Part shown: one piece after another, positions 43,413 through 53,300 of the stretch
Layout of the letters: every line of letters starts with the position of its first letter
Numbering within the stretch: the stretch's first letter is position 1
Program-made: the position numbers and the translations under genes
Assembly: GCF_009193265.1 (NCBI RefSeq)
Contig: NZ_VZZZ01000009.1
Span: 1 to 56,670, forward strand
Direction of reading: 5' to 3'
Length of the DNA stretch: 56,670 nucleotides
Source: Marinobacter changyiensis
Lineage (GTDB): Bacteria; Pseudomonadota; Gammaproteobacteria; Pseudomonadales; Oleiphilaceae
The notes under the pieces: generated by a model
Database searches by the model: none
What the model was told of the DNA's origin: nothing
The model's input: the letters and a program-made list of their open reading frames with translations, nothing else

Positions 43413-45851
43413 TTACGAGCTTGCGTTGAGGGCGGCCGCCAGACGGTCCGCTAAGTTTTTGGGCCGGACTGTGGATGCGTCGCCGAGGCACCAGGCGGCT
43501 ACCAGGGATTCCAGTTGGTCCTGAAGGTCACCGGAGTGCCTGCTACCGGACATACCATCGGCCAGACGTTTCACCTGAATCTCCATACGCAACGCCTGAT
43601 CTTCAGTGGGGGATGGCTGCTCGGTCAGTATTTCCGCGCGGATCACCAGTTCTGCAGCTGTCATGCCCGCCAGTGCTTCCGCCCTCTGAGCCCAGCCCTT
43701 CGGGCAAGTATCGGGATGCAACGTGCTATCGACTCTGGCCTGAATGCGCTGATGCCATCCCGCCAACTGCTCAGCCCGTTGAATGTCACGTTGCAGGGTC
43801 TTCAGACGCTGCAGCTCCAGGCGCAGACGCCCTGTCATCCCGGGCGAGGCGGGCTCGGTGCCGGCGTTCTGAAGCTCTTCGGCCATTGCCAAAAGCGTCG
43901 GCTGATCCGCGGCGGCTGTTAGTTCGGCAGAGCGCTGCAGCAAACCCTCCATCCGGGCTTCGGCTTCACGGTTCTGCGCGGCCTGTTCCTGTTTTTGTGC
44001 GTCACGGCGCCCGAACACTGAATCGCAAGCGGCCCGGAAGGCTTGCCAGAGCTTCCTGTCCTGACGATGCCGGGTGATACCGATGGCCTTCCACTCACCC
44101 TGCAGGGCTTTGGCAAGTTCCATGGCCTCTGCCAAAGGCTCATGGCTCATCAGAGCTTCTGCGCGTTCGACGATGGCCCGTTTCATCGCCTCATTTTTGT
44201 CGCGCTCGGTATTCAGGGGTTCTTCAAGCTTTGCGAGCAAGGCATCAAATTGTTTCTGGATCGCACGATTGTCACGGAATTCCACTGGCCAGGCTGCCTT
44301 CCATTCTTCTTTTGCTACTCGGTCAATTCGCTCAACGGCTTTCCAGTCAACCGATGCCCAGTCGATCTGTTCAACGAAGAGTGCCAGCTGGTGGCATATC
44401 TCCCGACGTTTTTCGAGATTTACTTTTTTAAGGCCGGATTTTGCCGAAAAGTAGTCCCTGCACGGCTCATATGCCAGATCCGAGGCCTGCTTGAAACGTT
44501 GCCACAGGTCTCGGTCTGAAGAACCGCCCAGTTCCCGCCATTCATTCTGCAGCTCCTTGATTTTTTCAGCTTTTATTTCTGGCTCCATGTGTTGGTCTGC
44601 CAGGTGCTCCATTCGCTCGCACAGGGAAATCTGTTTGGGCTGGGTGGCAAAACCCTGCCAGTCCTGAAGCTCACGGAGTTGGCCGTGGAGCAACTGAAAC
44701 CTGGCCTGGAAGCTTTTGCCATTACGGTCCTGCAGTGCGCTCATTTGCTGCTGGGCGCGTTTGAAATGGTGCCTGGATTCTTTCAGTTGTCTGGCTTCAA
44801 GCGCCTGCTCTAACGCTTCCAGTGTATTTGTCAGTTCTTCTTTTTCTGGAGTTTGGGGGTCTGCTTGCGGCCGGGGTTTGGGTTTCGGTCGCGAGTCGCC
44901 CGCCATGGCCTGGATTTTGTTGAGTTCGGAAGGTTGGTCGTAACCGGTAGGCCAGTCGATTTCCCGGACCAGGGTAGTGAGAAGCTCGTGGTCGTGTTGT
45001 TGCGGGGAGCTGTCTCCGACTCCGGTATCAAGCAGTGCGGAGATCTGCTCACTACGTTGTTGAAGGCGCTGCACAGCCGAAATATAGCCTCGCAGATCAT
45101 GCATGAGTATTTCGTAGCTTTTCTGTTCAGCTTTCGACACGTCGGCGTCCCGGGTCGCTTCCAGCCACCGGTTCTCTTGCGTGGTTTGCATGGCATCGAG
45201 GGAGGACAGCGACGCGGTGCGGTCTTCCGGCTGCGCCTTCAGTTCCTCCAGAGTCGATTTCAGGACGTTGAGGGTCTGGGCGCGCTCTCGCGCTTTGTCC
45301 GCCTGAGTCTCCGCTGCCTCTTCAGCCTGCCGGGATTGCTGGATACGTTCACGGCATCGGTGGGCAGCGCTCAGAAAGCGTGTTTTTTGCTCATTAGAGG
45401 CAGTGGGTTCAAGCGTTTCCCACTGTTTGAGAAGATTTTCAAATCGCGCTTCGTAAAGTTGGGTGTTATCCGTTTTAGCATGATCTTCAGCTTGCTTGAT
45501 GACGGTCAGGATTGCGTCGGCAAGGCGCTGCCGTCCGGCTTCGGCGTCGCGCAGCTCTTGAAGTTTCTGGCGCACGACCTGATAGACGCCTTTATCTCTT
45601 CCGCGGGCTGACTTCTGAAGACGTTGGAGCGTCTCTGGGTCTGTCAGCCTGATTGCAGCCTGCAAGCGCAGTTCTGCAGTTTTACCTTCCAGCGCAAGCT
45701 GCTCCAGAATTTCATCGCTCGGATTGTTTGCAAGCACCTGTTGTTGCTCAACCAGCAGGTCCTGGCTCGGTGCCTCTGGAGTGCTTTCGGCCTGAACTGG
45801 CTTCTCTGATGTCTTGCGTCCTTTGAAAAACTTCTGGATGAATGCGGCCAT
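43413..45851 (-). CDS. DUF349 repeat coiled-coil protein
   Basis: 812 residues from ATG at 45851 (AAGGA upstream); the 40-residue extension to 45971 is rejected. The N-terminus 'MAAFIQKFFKGRK' is followed by long charged helices, and DUF349 repeats can be seen in 'WRELGGSSDRDLWQRFKQASDLAYEPC' and 'WKAIGITRHRQDRKLWQAFRAACDSVF'. The whole protein is predicted coiled-coil and rich in Gln, Glu, Ala and Leu. Function is not established; relatives are common in Pseudomonas and Marinobacter. It is divergent from recX. Confidence 0.82.
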   Translation of the reverse strand: MAAFIQKFFKGRKTSEKPVQAESTPEAPSQDLLVEQQQVLANNPSDEILEQLALEGKTAELRLQAAIRLTDPETLQRLQKSARGRDKGVYQVVRQKLQELRDAEAGRQRLADAILTVIKQAEDHAKTDNTQLYEARFENLLKQWETLEPTASNEQKTRFLSAAHRCRERIQQSRQAEEAAETQADKARERAQTLNVLKSTLEELKAQPEDRTASLSSLDAMQTTQENRWLEATRDADVSKAEQKSYEILMHDLRGYISAVQRLQQRSEQISALLDTGVGDSSPQQHDHELLTTLVREIDWPTGYDQPSELNKIQAMAGDSRPKPKPRPQADPQTPEKEELTNTLEALEQALEARQLKESRHHFKRAQQQMSALQDRNGKSFQARFQLLHGQLRELQDWQGFATQPKQISLCERMEHLADQHMEPEIKAEKIKELQNEWRELGGSSDRDLWQRFKQASDLAYEPCRDYFSAKSGLKKVNLEKRREICHQLALFVEQIDWASVDWKAVERIDRVAKEEWKAAWPVEFRDNRAIQKQFDALLAKLEEPLNTERDKNEAMKRAIVERAEALMSHEPLAEAMELAKALQGEWKAIGITRHRQDRKLWQAFRAACDSVFGRRDAQKQEQAAQNREAEARMEGLLQRSAELTAAADQPTLLAMAEELQNAGTEPASPGMTGRLRLELQRLKTLQRDIQRAEQLAGWHQRIQARVDSTLHPDTCPKGWAQRAEALAGMTAAELVIRAEILTEQPSPTEDQALRMEIQVKRLADGMSGSRHSGDLQDQLESLVAAWCLGDASTVRPKNLADRLAAALNASS

Positions 45852-46018
45852 GGAGTTATCCTTCAATGTTGAAGTCAGCATACTGTGTCCGGCAGAGTAG
45901 TCGCCGCAACACAACAAATCGGGTGTTCCGGGGTTGCCCGGAGCCGAGTACAGAATCATCTGGATGATCAATCTCGCGTTAGTCTAGCGCTTTGTTCGCG
46001 AAGGCGGAAAGAGGCAGG

Positions 46019-46498
46019 ATGGTAATTGATAAAAATCAGGATGATCCGGAGCAGAAGGCCCGGGCATCCGCACTGAGATTATTGGCAAGGCGCGAGCATA
46101 GCCGGCAGGAATTAGTCCTCAAACTGCGCCAGCGTCAAACCCCGGAATCGATTATTGACCGGGTTCTCGATGAGTACGAACATGAGGGCTGGCTCAGCGA
46201 CGAGCGGTTTGCCGATGTGTATGGCCGGCAGCGACGGGATCTGGGCTATGGGCCGGTGCGGATTCGCAGTGAGCTGCAACAGCGAGGCGTCAGGTTGTGG
46301 CCGGATTGCCTGAGCGGTATGACAGAAGCCGACTGGGTCGCACTGGCGCTCAAGGCAAGGAAGAAAAAATTCGGGCTTATGGATATTACGGACGACTGGA
46401 CGGAGAAGGCCCGGCAGGCTCGTTTTCTCGCCCAACGAGGCTATACCGGTGAGCAGGTAGAACAAGCACTTGAGGTGCGCGAAACCTTGGAGCCCTGA
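46019..46498 (+). CDS. recX: Regulatory protein RecX
   Basis: 159 residues from ATG at 46019 (GAGGC upstream). The RecX pattern is 'ASALRLLARREHSRQELVLKLRQR', 'EGWLSDERFADVYGRQRRDLGYGPVRIRSELQQRGV', and 'RRFLAQRGY'-like 'ARFLAQRGYTGEQV'. RecX binds RecA filaments and inhibits recombinase activity. It is not adjacent to recA in this window, so it has its own expression or is a second copy; recA itself is not visible. It is convergent with mltF, 25 bases apart. Confidence 0.85.
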   Translation: MVIDKNQDDPEQKARASALRLLARREHSRQELVLKLRQRQTPESIIDRVLDEYEHEGWLSDERFADVYGRQRRDLGYGPVRIRSELQQRGVRLWPDCLSGMTEADWVALALKARKKKFGLMDITDDWTEKARQARFLAQRGYTGEQVEQALEVRETLEP

Positions 46499-46523
46499 AA
46501 CCCGGGCAGGGTCTGACAGAGAA

Positions 46524-48041
46524 TTAAAGCGTCGGCGGCGCTACCCCAAGCGCCTTCGGTAATGTCGGTGTTGAGGCGTCTTCACTGACCTCATTCATGC
46601 TTTCTGTGGTCAGATCAAACAGGCCCTGGCGGGCAAGCTGATCAGTCGGTGCGGCCGGGTCTTTCATCCAGGCCAGTACATCGTAATAGCGTCGGATATT
46701 CTGCACGTAAGTGACCGGCTCATGGCCGCGAGCGTATCCGTATTTGGTTTTTGAGTACCATTCTTTTTGCGCCAGCAGGGGCAGGAATTCTTTTACATCC
46801 ATCCATCGATCCGGATTCTTGCCTGCGCTCTCAGTAAGTATGCGCGCGTCCTCCAGGTGACCATAACCAACGTTATAGGAGGCGAGGGCAAACCAGGTGC
46901 GGTCAGGTTCGGGGATGTGGTCTGGAATCTGCGCGTGCACCATCATGAAGTACCGGGCGCCACCCTGGATGCTTTTTTCAGGATCAAGTCGATTGTCGAT
47001 CCCGATGTATTTGGCCGTCGTGCGGGTCAGCATCATCAGGCCCTTGACGCCAGTGGGGGAGACGGCATTGGGTCTCCAGTGCGACTCCTGATAGCCAATC
47101 GCTGCCAGCAGCCTCCAGTCGATACTGTGCTCTCCCGCGTAATCCTGGAACAACGATTCGTAGCGAGGCAGCCGGTTGCGCACATGATGAACGAAGGTTC
47201 GCGCACCGACATAGTTCAGGCGGTCCAGATGGCCGTAAAAACGCTCTTTGATCTGCGCCAGACTGCCATCGTTCTCGATATTCGTGAAGAAGCTCCGGGC
47301 GGCATCCAACAGAGTGTTGTCCTGCTCTGCCGGGAACAGCCAGGCGAGCTTTTCCTGCTCATTCAGGCTGAAGCTTCGCTTGATGTCGGGGAAGAAGACG
47401 TGATTCAGTGCCAGCTCATTGGCATCAACGACCGCTACCGGGAATTCGCCGGATTCAACGCGCTCCAGCAAGCCTGCGGTATCAAGATCCGGGTGAGCCT
47501 GCCAGGCCAGACCCGGAGACTGTTCCTTCAAGGTTTCCAGGTGGCGGATGTGGTTGCTGTCGGTCAGTACATGAACGGGTGAGCCGGCGAGGTCCTCTGG
47601 GGATTCTGGCCGTGGCGTATCGCGGTTGTAAATGACAATCGACCGGGTATCGAGAGTGGTTGGCAACGTGTGGTAAGAAGCTTCACGTTCGGGTGTAACG
47701 GTGAGGCCCGCGAGTCCTATGTGGGCATAATTACGGTCCAGCACGGACAGAATCTCTCCGTTTCCCTCAACAACTCTGACTCGCAACTCCACTCCGAGCT
47801 CATCTGCAAAACGCTTTACCAGTTCGTACTCGAAACCTGTGGGGCCGTCTCGCCCCTCGTAATAAATGGATGGCGCCTGGCGTGTGATGACGTGTAAAAC
47901 GCCTTCAGATCGAATTTCTTCCAGTGTGGTAGGCTGTGAACATCCAGCCGTGACTAGTATAAGGCTGATTAACAGGGGCCAACGAAAACCCGCCAGCAAA
48001 CTGGAATAAAAAGTCAAAGCGGCTTGTCTTACCAAATCCAT
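46524..48041 (-). CDS. mltF: Membrane-bound lytic murein transglycosylase F
   Basis: 505 residues from ATG at 48041, which follows GGGAG and starts 34 residues before the lipobox; the longer frame to 48182 adds an implausible N-terminus. Lipoprotein signal ends 'LILVTAGC'. The N-terminal solute-binding domain reads 'LRVRVVEGNGEILSVLDRNYAHIGLAGLTVT', and the C-terminal SLT domain has the catalytic Glu in 'IGYQESHWRPNAVSPTGVKGLMMLT'. It cleaves peptidoglycan with anhydromuramyl formation at the outer membrane. Divergent from purL, as in Pseudomonas. Confidence 0.92.
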   Translation of the reverse strand: MDLVRQAALTFYSSLLAGFRWPLLISLILVTAGCSQPTTLEEIRSEGVLHVITRQAPSIYYEGRDGPTGFEYELVKRFADELGVELRVRVVEGNGEILSVLDRNYAHIGLAGLTVTPEREASYHTLPTTLDTRSIVIYNRDTPRPESPEDLAGSPVHVLTDSNHIRHLETLKEQSPGLAWQAHPDLDTAGLLERVESGEFPVAVVDANELALNHVFFPDIKRSFSLNEQEKLAWLFPAEQDNTLLDAARSFFTNIENDGSLAQIKERFYGHLDRLNYVGARTFVHHVRNRLPRYESLFQDYAGEHSIDWRLLAAIGYQESHWRPNAVSPTGVKGLMMLTRTTAKYIGIDNRLDPEKSIQGGARYFMMVHAQIPDHIPEPDRTWFALASYNVGYGHLEDARILTESAGKNPDRWMDVKEFLPLLAQKEWYSKTKYGYARGHEPVTYVQNIRRYYDVLAWMKDPAAPTDQLARQGLFDLTTESMNEVSEDASTPTLPKALGVAPPTL

Positions 48042-48498
48042 AGTCTCCCGTACATCAAGTCCGAAGGTGTACGTAACGTTCCGCTGTCCGATCATTGGTA
48101 TCGGGAGCTCCGCGGCAGACATCGCCCGCGAATCACGTTGGTTAGCTGTCCATGCAAAAGAGGCATCTGAAAACGCCCGCATAGCTCAATGATCTCCCAG
48201 ATATTGAGAGTTGGTCAACGAAACTGTGCATTTAATATGCAAAACCCTGTTAATCGATTGTTATCTGACCACCCCTGAAAGGCGCGATGTCAGTTGCCTC
48301 ACGGCTTTAAAAGGGGCTTGCAGGCGAGAATAATAACAAGCAAACGAAAGTTAACATGGCTGTATCCGGAGCCTGGTTTCCAGTATTATTGCGCCCGTTC
48401 AGACAGCCGGGTGAGGTTGCTGCCATCAAGATGCCAGGTTGGTATATGGCGTAGCATCTCACCCATGCACCCCGATTCGCATGACACAGGTTTTGACC
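48042..48498. other. Divergent spacer between mltF and purL
   Basis: No gene is visible in this 457-base spacer. It should hold promoters for both genes. I see TATTAT at about 48386-48391 as a possible -10 for purL but no good -35. The half-site GCAAACG (48340-48346) recalls a PurR box but its other half is missing. Confidence 0.35.
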
Positions 48499-51400
48499 AT
48501 GCTGGAACTCCGCGGCGCCCCCGCTCTCTCGCCATTTCGCTCCGAAAAGCTCATCAAGCAAGTGCGCTCTATAGTGCCCCGGGTAAGCCACCTTTACGCC
48601 GAGTTTATGCACTTTGCCGATCTTGACTTCGATCTGACCGACAGTGATCAACTGGTGCTGGACCGTTTGCTGACCTACGGCCCGACTGTTGACGTTGAAG
48701 CGACCGGCGGCGTGCTGTTTCTGGTCGTTCCTCGCCCTGGAACCCTTTCGCCCTGGTCAAGCAAGGCCACCGACATCGCGCGCAACTGCGGTTTGCGACA
48801 AATTTTGCGGATCGAACGTGGTATTGCTTTTTACATTCACGCAGATAAAAAGCTGAGCCTCGACGAGCGCAAACAGATCGCAGCTATTCTTCACGACCGG
48901 ATGACCGAAACGGTCTTCCACGAAATGGGAGGAGCAGAGCTGCTCTTTCGAAAGGACGAACCCCGTCCGGTGAACCGGGTTCCGGTCCTGGCGGGGGGCA
49001 GAACCGCGTTGACAGAAGCCAATGCCCGCCTGGGGCTGGCGTTGGCGGATGACGAAATTGACTACCTGGTTGACTCTTTCAACGGCCTCGACCGTGATCC
49101 AACTGACGTTGAGTTGATGATGTTCGCACAGGCGAACTCGGAGCACTGCCGTCACAAGATATTTAATGCGTCCTGGGATATCGACGGTGAAGGCCAGGAG
49201 AAGTCCTTGTTCGCCATGATTCGCAACACCTTTGAAATGAATAGCGAGGGTGTGCTTTCTGCCTACAAAGATAACGCTTCAGTGATTGCGGGCAGTGCAG
49301 GCGGTCGTTTCTTTCCGGATCCGGAGTCCGGGATATACGGATATACTGCCGAGGACATCCACATTTTGATGAAAGTGGAAACTCATAACCATCCAACCGC
49401 CATCTCCCCCTTCGAAGGTTCCGCCACCGGCTCAGGCGGGGAGATTCGCGACGAGGGCGCTACCGGTCGGGGCTCGAAACCAAAGGCCGGTCTGACGGGC
49501 TTTACCGTTTCGAATCTTAACCTACCGGATGATCCTCAGCCCTGGGAAGGCCACTATGGCAAGCCTGACCGGATTGCGTCAGCGCTCGACATCATGATTG
49601 ACGGGCCCATTGGTGGCGCTTCCTTTAACAATGAATTCGGTCGGCCCAACCTGACAGGTTATTTCCGTACCTTTGAAGAAGAAGTTGCTGGTCCTGCCGG
49701 CAATGAAGTTCGTGGTTATCACAAGCCTATAATGATCGCCGGTGGTCTGGGCAATATTCGACCGCAACATGTGGAAAAAGGCAATATTCCGGCCGGTGCG
49801 AAACTGATCGTACTGGGTGGCCCTTCGATGCTGATTGGCCTGGGTGGCGGCGCAGCATCCTCAATGGATTCCGGGGTCAGTCAGGAGAATCTGGACTTTG
49901 CCTCGGTGCAGCGTGAAAACCCGGAGATGGAGCGCCGCTGTCAGGAAGTGATCGATCGCTGCTGGCAAATGGGCGACACCAGCCCGATCGCCTTCATTCA
50001 TGATGTGGGTGCGGGTGGCCTGTCCAATGCGATGCCGGAACTGGTCAAGGACGGTGGCCGTGGTGGAAAATTCGAACTGCGGGAAATACCGAATGACGAG
50101 CCGGGCATGTCACCGCTTGAGATATGGTGCAACGAATCTCAAGAGCGTTACGTGCTGGCGGTTGCACCTGAGAATATTGATTGCTTCGATGCTATTTGCC
50201 GGCGCGAGCGTTGCCCTTATGCAGTCATTGGCGAAGCAACGGAAGCACACCATCTGACCCTGGCAGATGCCTATTTTGATAATAGCCCCGTGGACCTGCC
50301 GATGGATGTCCTGTTCGGCAAACCGCCCCGGATGCATCGCAGTGTTCAACGCACCTCGTTTACCAAGCCGATCTTTGATTCGACCAAGGTCGATCTCAAT
50401 GATGCTATCCGGCGTGTGCTTCGGCTTCCCTCTGTGGGAAGTAAAAGCTTTCTGATCACCATTGGTGACCGGACAATTACCGGTTTAGTGGCGCGTGATC
50501 AAATGGTCGGGCCCTGGCAAGTACCCGTAAGCGATGTCGCCGTCACAGCGGCGAGTTTCGATGTGTACTCAGGCGAAGCCATGGCCATGGGCGAGCGTAC
50601 GCCTGTGGCAACCATTGATGCGCCGGCTTCCGGAAGAATGGCTGTAGGCGAGGCTATCACCAATCTGGCGGCGGCCTCGATCTCCCGTTTATCTGATATC
50701 CGCCTGTCAGCCAACTGGATGGCCGCAGCGGGCCATCCCGGTGAGGACGAAAACCTCTATGAAACCGTTAAAGCGGTTGGCATGGAGTTGTGTCCTGCGC
50801 TGGGTATCACCATTCCTGTCGGTAAGGACTCCATGTCCATGAAGACCGTTTGGGAAGAAGAGGACAGCGGAGAGCAGAAGAGTGTGACATCACCGCTTTC
50901 CCTGGTGATCAGCGGCTTTGCACCGGTTACCGATATACGCAAGACCCTGACACCGGAATTGCGCAGCACGGAAGGTGAGACAGATCTGCTCCTGATTGAT
51001 CTGGCAGCCGGCCAGAACAGGCTGGGCGGGTCAGCGCTGGCCCAAGTGTATGGGCAGGTGGGAGCAGTCGCGCCTGATCTGGATGATCCTGAAGACGTGA
51101 AAGCATTTTTTGCTGTTATCCAGGGTCTTAACGGTGATGATAAATTGCTGGCCTATCATGATCGTTCAGATGGCGGCTTGCTCGTCACACTGTGTGAGAT
51201 GGCGTTTGCGGGCCGCACGGGTGTGGATATCAAGCTGGATGGTCTGGCCGAAGAAAGCAGCCAGTTTGCCCGTGAAATATTCAATGAAGAGCTGGGTTGC
51301 ATTATTCAGGTTCGGCAGGAGGATACCCCGTTTGTGCTGCAACAACTTTCTGCTGCGGGTTTGGGTGAAAACTCTGCTGTGATTGGTACGCTGAATAGTG

Positions 51401-52407
51401 AGGACCGCATCCGGTTTTCATTCAGTGGAGACTACGTTATAGACGAGGACCGTGCGGACCTTCACAGTCTCTGGGCCGAAACCAGCTTTCGGATCCAGTC
51501 CCTCCGGGACAACGCGAACTGCGCCCGGGAAGAATACGAGAACCTGCGGGATAGTGGTGATCCGGGCCTCAGCGCGGTACTGACCTTTGATGCTTCGGAG
51601 GATGTGGCGGCCCCCTATATTGCTTCCGGAGTCCGACCGAGGGTCGCCGTTCTCAGAGAGCAAGGTGTAAATGGCCAGGTTGAGATGGCCGCAGCGTTCG
51701 ATCGAGCGGGCTTTGATGCAGTAGACGTTCACATGAGCGATTTGTTGTCCGGCCGGGTAACGCTCGACAGTTTTAAGGTAATGGTAGCCTGTGGCGGCTT
51801 CTCCTATGGCGACGTCTTGGGAGCCGGTGAAGGCTGGGCTAAATCCATTCTTTTCAATTCCCGTGTCAGAGATCAGTTTGAGGCCTTTTTCAAGCGCGCC
51901 GATACACTATCATTAGGGGTCTGCAACGGTTGTCAGATGCTATCGAGCCTGCATGAGCTGATTCCTGGAAGTGATTGCTGGCCGCGCTTTGTTCGTAACG
52001 AATCCGAGCAGTTCGAAGCTCGTCTGGTCATGGTGGAGGTGCAGGCATCACCGTCGGTGTTCCTCAATGGTATGGCGGGATCGCGCATGCCGATTGCGGT
52101 TGCTCACGGTGAAGGCCGGGCAGAGTTCCCGGACGTTTCACTGCTGGACAGTCTTCAGCAATCCGACATGGTCGCGATGCGCTTTGTTGATAACCGCGGA
52201 GAGGCGACCGAACGCTACCCATACAATCCGAATGGCTCTCCCGGCGGACTCACCGGTATTACGTCTGAAGACGGCCGTGTAACCCTGCTGATGCCCCATC
52301 CGGAAAGAGTCTTCCGTACAGCTCAGTATTCGTGGCACCCCAGCGAATGGGGCGAAGACGGTCCCTGGTTGCGGATGTTCAGGAACGCCCGGAAATGGCT
52401 GGCGTGA
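48499..52407 (+). CDS. purL: Phosphoribosylformylglycinamidine synthase
   Basis: 1302 residues from ATG at 48499 ('MLELRGAPALSPFRSEKL'), matching Pseudomonas PurL; ATGs at 48439 and 48481 are less likely. The large gammaproteobacterial form fuses the synthetase and glutaminase. Early block: 'TDVELMMFAQANSEHCRHKIFNA'. ATP region: 'VETHNHPTAISPFEGSATGSGGEIRDEGATGRG'. The C-terminal glutaminase has the nucleophile in 'LGVCNGCQMLSSL'. It makes FGAM in step four of purine synthesis. A two-tiered terminator follows. Confidence 0.96.
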   Translation: MLELRGAPALSPFRSEKLIKQVRSIVPRVSHLYAEFMHFADLDFDLTDSDQLVLDRLLTYGPTVDVEATGGVLFLVVPRPGTLSPWSSKATDIARNCGLRQILRIERGIAFYIHADKKLSLDERKQIAAILHDRMTETVFHEMGGAELLFRKDEPRPVNRVPVLAGGRTALTEANARLGLALADDEIDYLVDSFNGLDRDPTDVELMMFAQANSEHCRHKIFNASWDIDGEGQEKSLFAMIRNTFEMNSEGVLSAYKDNASVIAGSAGGRFFPDPESGIYGYTAEDIHILMKVETHNHPTAISPFEGSATGSGGEIRDEGATGRGSKPKAGLTGFTVSNLNLPDDPQPWEGHYGKPDRIASALDIMIDGPIGGASFNNEFGRPNLTGYFRTFEEEVAGPAGNEVRGYHKPIMIAGGLGNIRPQHVEKGNIPAGAKLIVLGGPSMLIGLGGGAASSMDSGVSQENLDFASVQRENPEMERRCQEVIDRCWQMGDTSPIAFIHDVGAGGLSNAMPELVKDGGRGGKFELREIPNDEPGMSPLEIWCNESQERYVLAVAPENIDCFDAICRRERCPYAVIGEATEAHHLTLADAYFDNSPVDLPMDVLFGKPPRMHRSVQRTSFTKPIFDSTKVDLNDAIRRVLRLPSVGSKSFLITIGDRTITGLVARDQMVGPWQVPVSDVAVTAASFDVYSGEAMAMGERTPVATIDAPASGRMAVGEAITNLAAASISRLSDIRLSANWMAAAGHPGEDENLYETVKAVGMELCPALGITIPVGKDSMSMKTVWEEEDSGEQKSVTSPLSLVISGFAPVTDIRKTLTPELRSTEGETDLLLIDLAAGQNRLGGSALAQVYGQVGAVAPDLDDPEDVKAFFAVIQGLNGDDKLLAYHDRSDGGLLVTLCEMAFAGRTGVDIKLDGLAEESSQFAREIFNEELGCIIQVRQEDTPFVLQQLSAAGLGENSAVIGTLNSEDRIRFSFSGDYVIDEDRADLHSLWAETSFRIQSLRDNANCAREEYENLRDSGDPGLSAVLTFDASEDVAAPYIASGVRPRVAVLREQGVNGQVEMAAAFDRAGFDAVDVHMSDLLSGRVTLDSFKVMVACGGFSYGDVLGAGEGWAKSILFNSRVRDQFEAFFKRADTLSLGVCNGCQMLSSLHELIPGSDCWPRFVRNESEQFEARLVMVEVQASPSVFLNGMAGSRMPIAVAHGEGRAEFPDVSLLDSLQQSDMVAMRFVDNRGEATERYPYNPNGSPGGLTGITSEDGRVTLLMPHPERVFRTAQYSWHPSEWGEDGPWLRMFRNARKWLA

Positions 52408-52426
52408 GCTAAGTCGAAAGGACTCG

Positions 52427-52477
52427 AAAACCGGCCAGAGGTATCTGCTAAGGTAGATACACTGAGCCGGTTTTTTT
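52427..52477 (+). terminator. Two-tier intrinsic terminator after purL
   Basis: Outer stem AAAACCGGC (52427-52435) pairs with GCCGG plus the T-run (52466-52477). Inside it GTATCT and AGATAC (52441-52460) make a second hairpin. Seven Ts follow the outer stem. Confidence 0.85.
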
Positions 52478-52982
52478 GTGTCTTGTATTCAGCAATCGGG
52501 GTTTTCGAAAACAGAAGTGAGTGATCTGGTAACACTACTCGTTACCATTTTTGTCGAATCCGTGGTTGATAATTTTCAAACTTGGAGAATAACGGAAATC
52601 CATCGCCAGACATCATGAATTCGCGTCGGTTTTCAATCACTTTCAAGTGCTAAAACAGAACTTTTTGTCTTGACTTGCGGTTTTTATGCACATTCCCGAC
52701 GCTTGTCTGGATGATCCTTAAACAATGTTGCGGGTGACGGTTCAACTTTTAATCAGGACTCGCAACCAATTGAAAAATAACGATTTGTTTGTTTAGGTGA
52801 ATTTGTCGCCAATTTGAGGTCAGTACTGTAACCACGGGGGTTAGAGGGGGTTTCCCAAAATCTTTCCCCAGAGTTATCCACAGTTTCTGTGGGTAACTCG
52901 CTAACTGCTGATGAATGGATGATTTTGTCCGTTTTGGCATGGGCAATGGCGTACAAAAAACCAGAAGGGAGATCAGAAAGGT
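52478..52982. other. 505-base AT-rich non-coding region before the NIF3-like gene
   Basis: No gene is supported; the frames present are short and lack RBS. The stretch is AT-rich and ends with an inverted pair of DnaA-like boxes (52871-52899). A few 10-mers such as TTTTCAA recur, but nothing forms a regular iteron series. Confidence 0.45.
52871..52899. promoter_or_regulatory. Inverted pair of DnaA-like boxes
   Basis: GAGTTATCCACAG is followed after TTT by CTGTGGGTAACTC. The left arm contains a perfect consensus DnaA box TTATCCACA; the right arm, read on the other strand, gives TTACCCACA, one base off. The whole is a 13-bp inverted repeat with one mismatch. It may titrate DnaA or control the NIF3-like gene 84 bases downstream. 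Confidence 0.5.
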
Positions 52983-53294
52983 ATGTACAAGCTTTGTTAT
53001 TTTGTGCCGGAATCTCATGTTGAGTCCACGAAAGCGACACTTTTTCAGGCGGGGGCGGGTAAAATTGGCAATTACGATTCCTGTGCGTGGCAGTGTCTTG
53101 GGCAAGGGCAGTTCAGGCCCACGAGTGGCAGCAATCCCTACCTTGGGCAGCAAGGCACGGTTGAAGTGGTGAGCGAGTACAGGGTTGAAATGGTTTGCGA
53201 GGATAGCCTCATAAGGGGAGCGTTGGCCGCACTCAAGAGCGCTCACCCCTATGAAGAGCCAGCCTATGAGATCTATCGCCTGGAAGACCTGTAG
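52983..53294 (+). CDS. NIF3-like small protein (YqfO C-terminal type)
   Basis: 103 residues. 'MYKLCYFVPESHVESTKATLFQAGAGKIGNYDSCAW' and 'FRPTSGSNPYLG', then 'AHPYEEPAYEIYRLE', are the hallmarks of the insert domain of NIF3/YqfO-type proteins (often annotated NGG1p-interacting factor), here as a stand-alone protein. The same small protein follows purL in Pseudomonas. Function is unknown; it may bind metal or a cyclic nucleotide-like ligand. A weak hairpin with six Ts (53293-53318) overlaps its end and the convergent Nudix stop. Confidence 0.87.
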   Translation: MYKLCYFVPESHVESTKATLFQAGAGKIGNYDSCAWQCLGQGQFRPTSGSNPYLGQQGTVEVVSEYRVEMVCEDSLIRGALAALKSAHPYEEPAYEIYRLEDL

Positions 53295-53300
53295 CGGCTT

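Noticed and set aside
48340..48346. PurR operator upstream of purL
   Set aside because: Only one half (GCAAACG) matches; the symmetric half is absent, and Marinobacter may lack the E. coli regulator.
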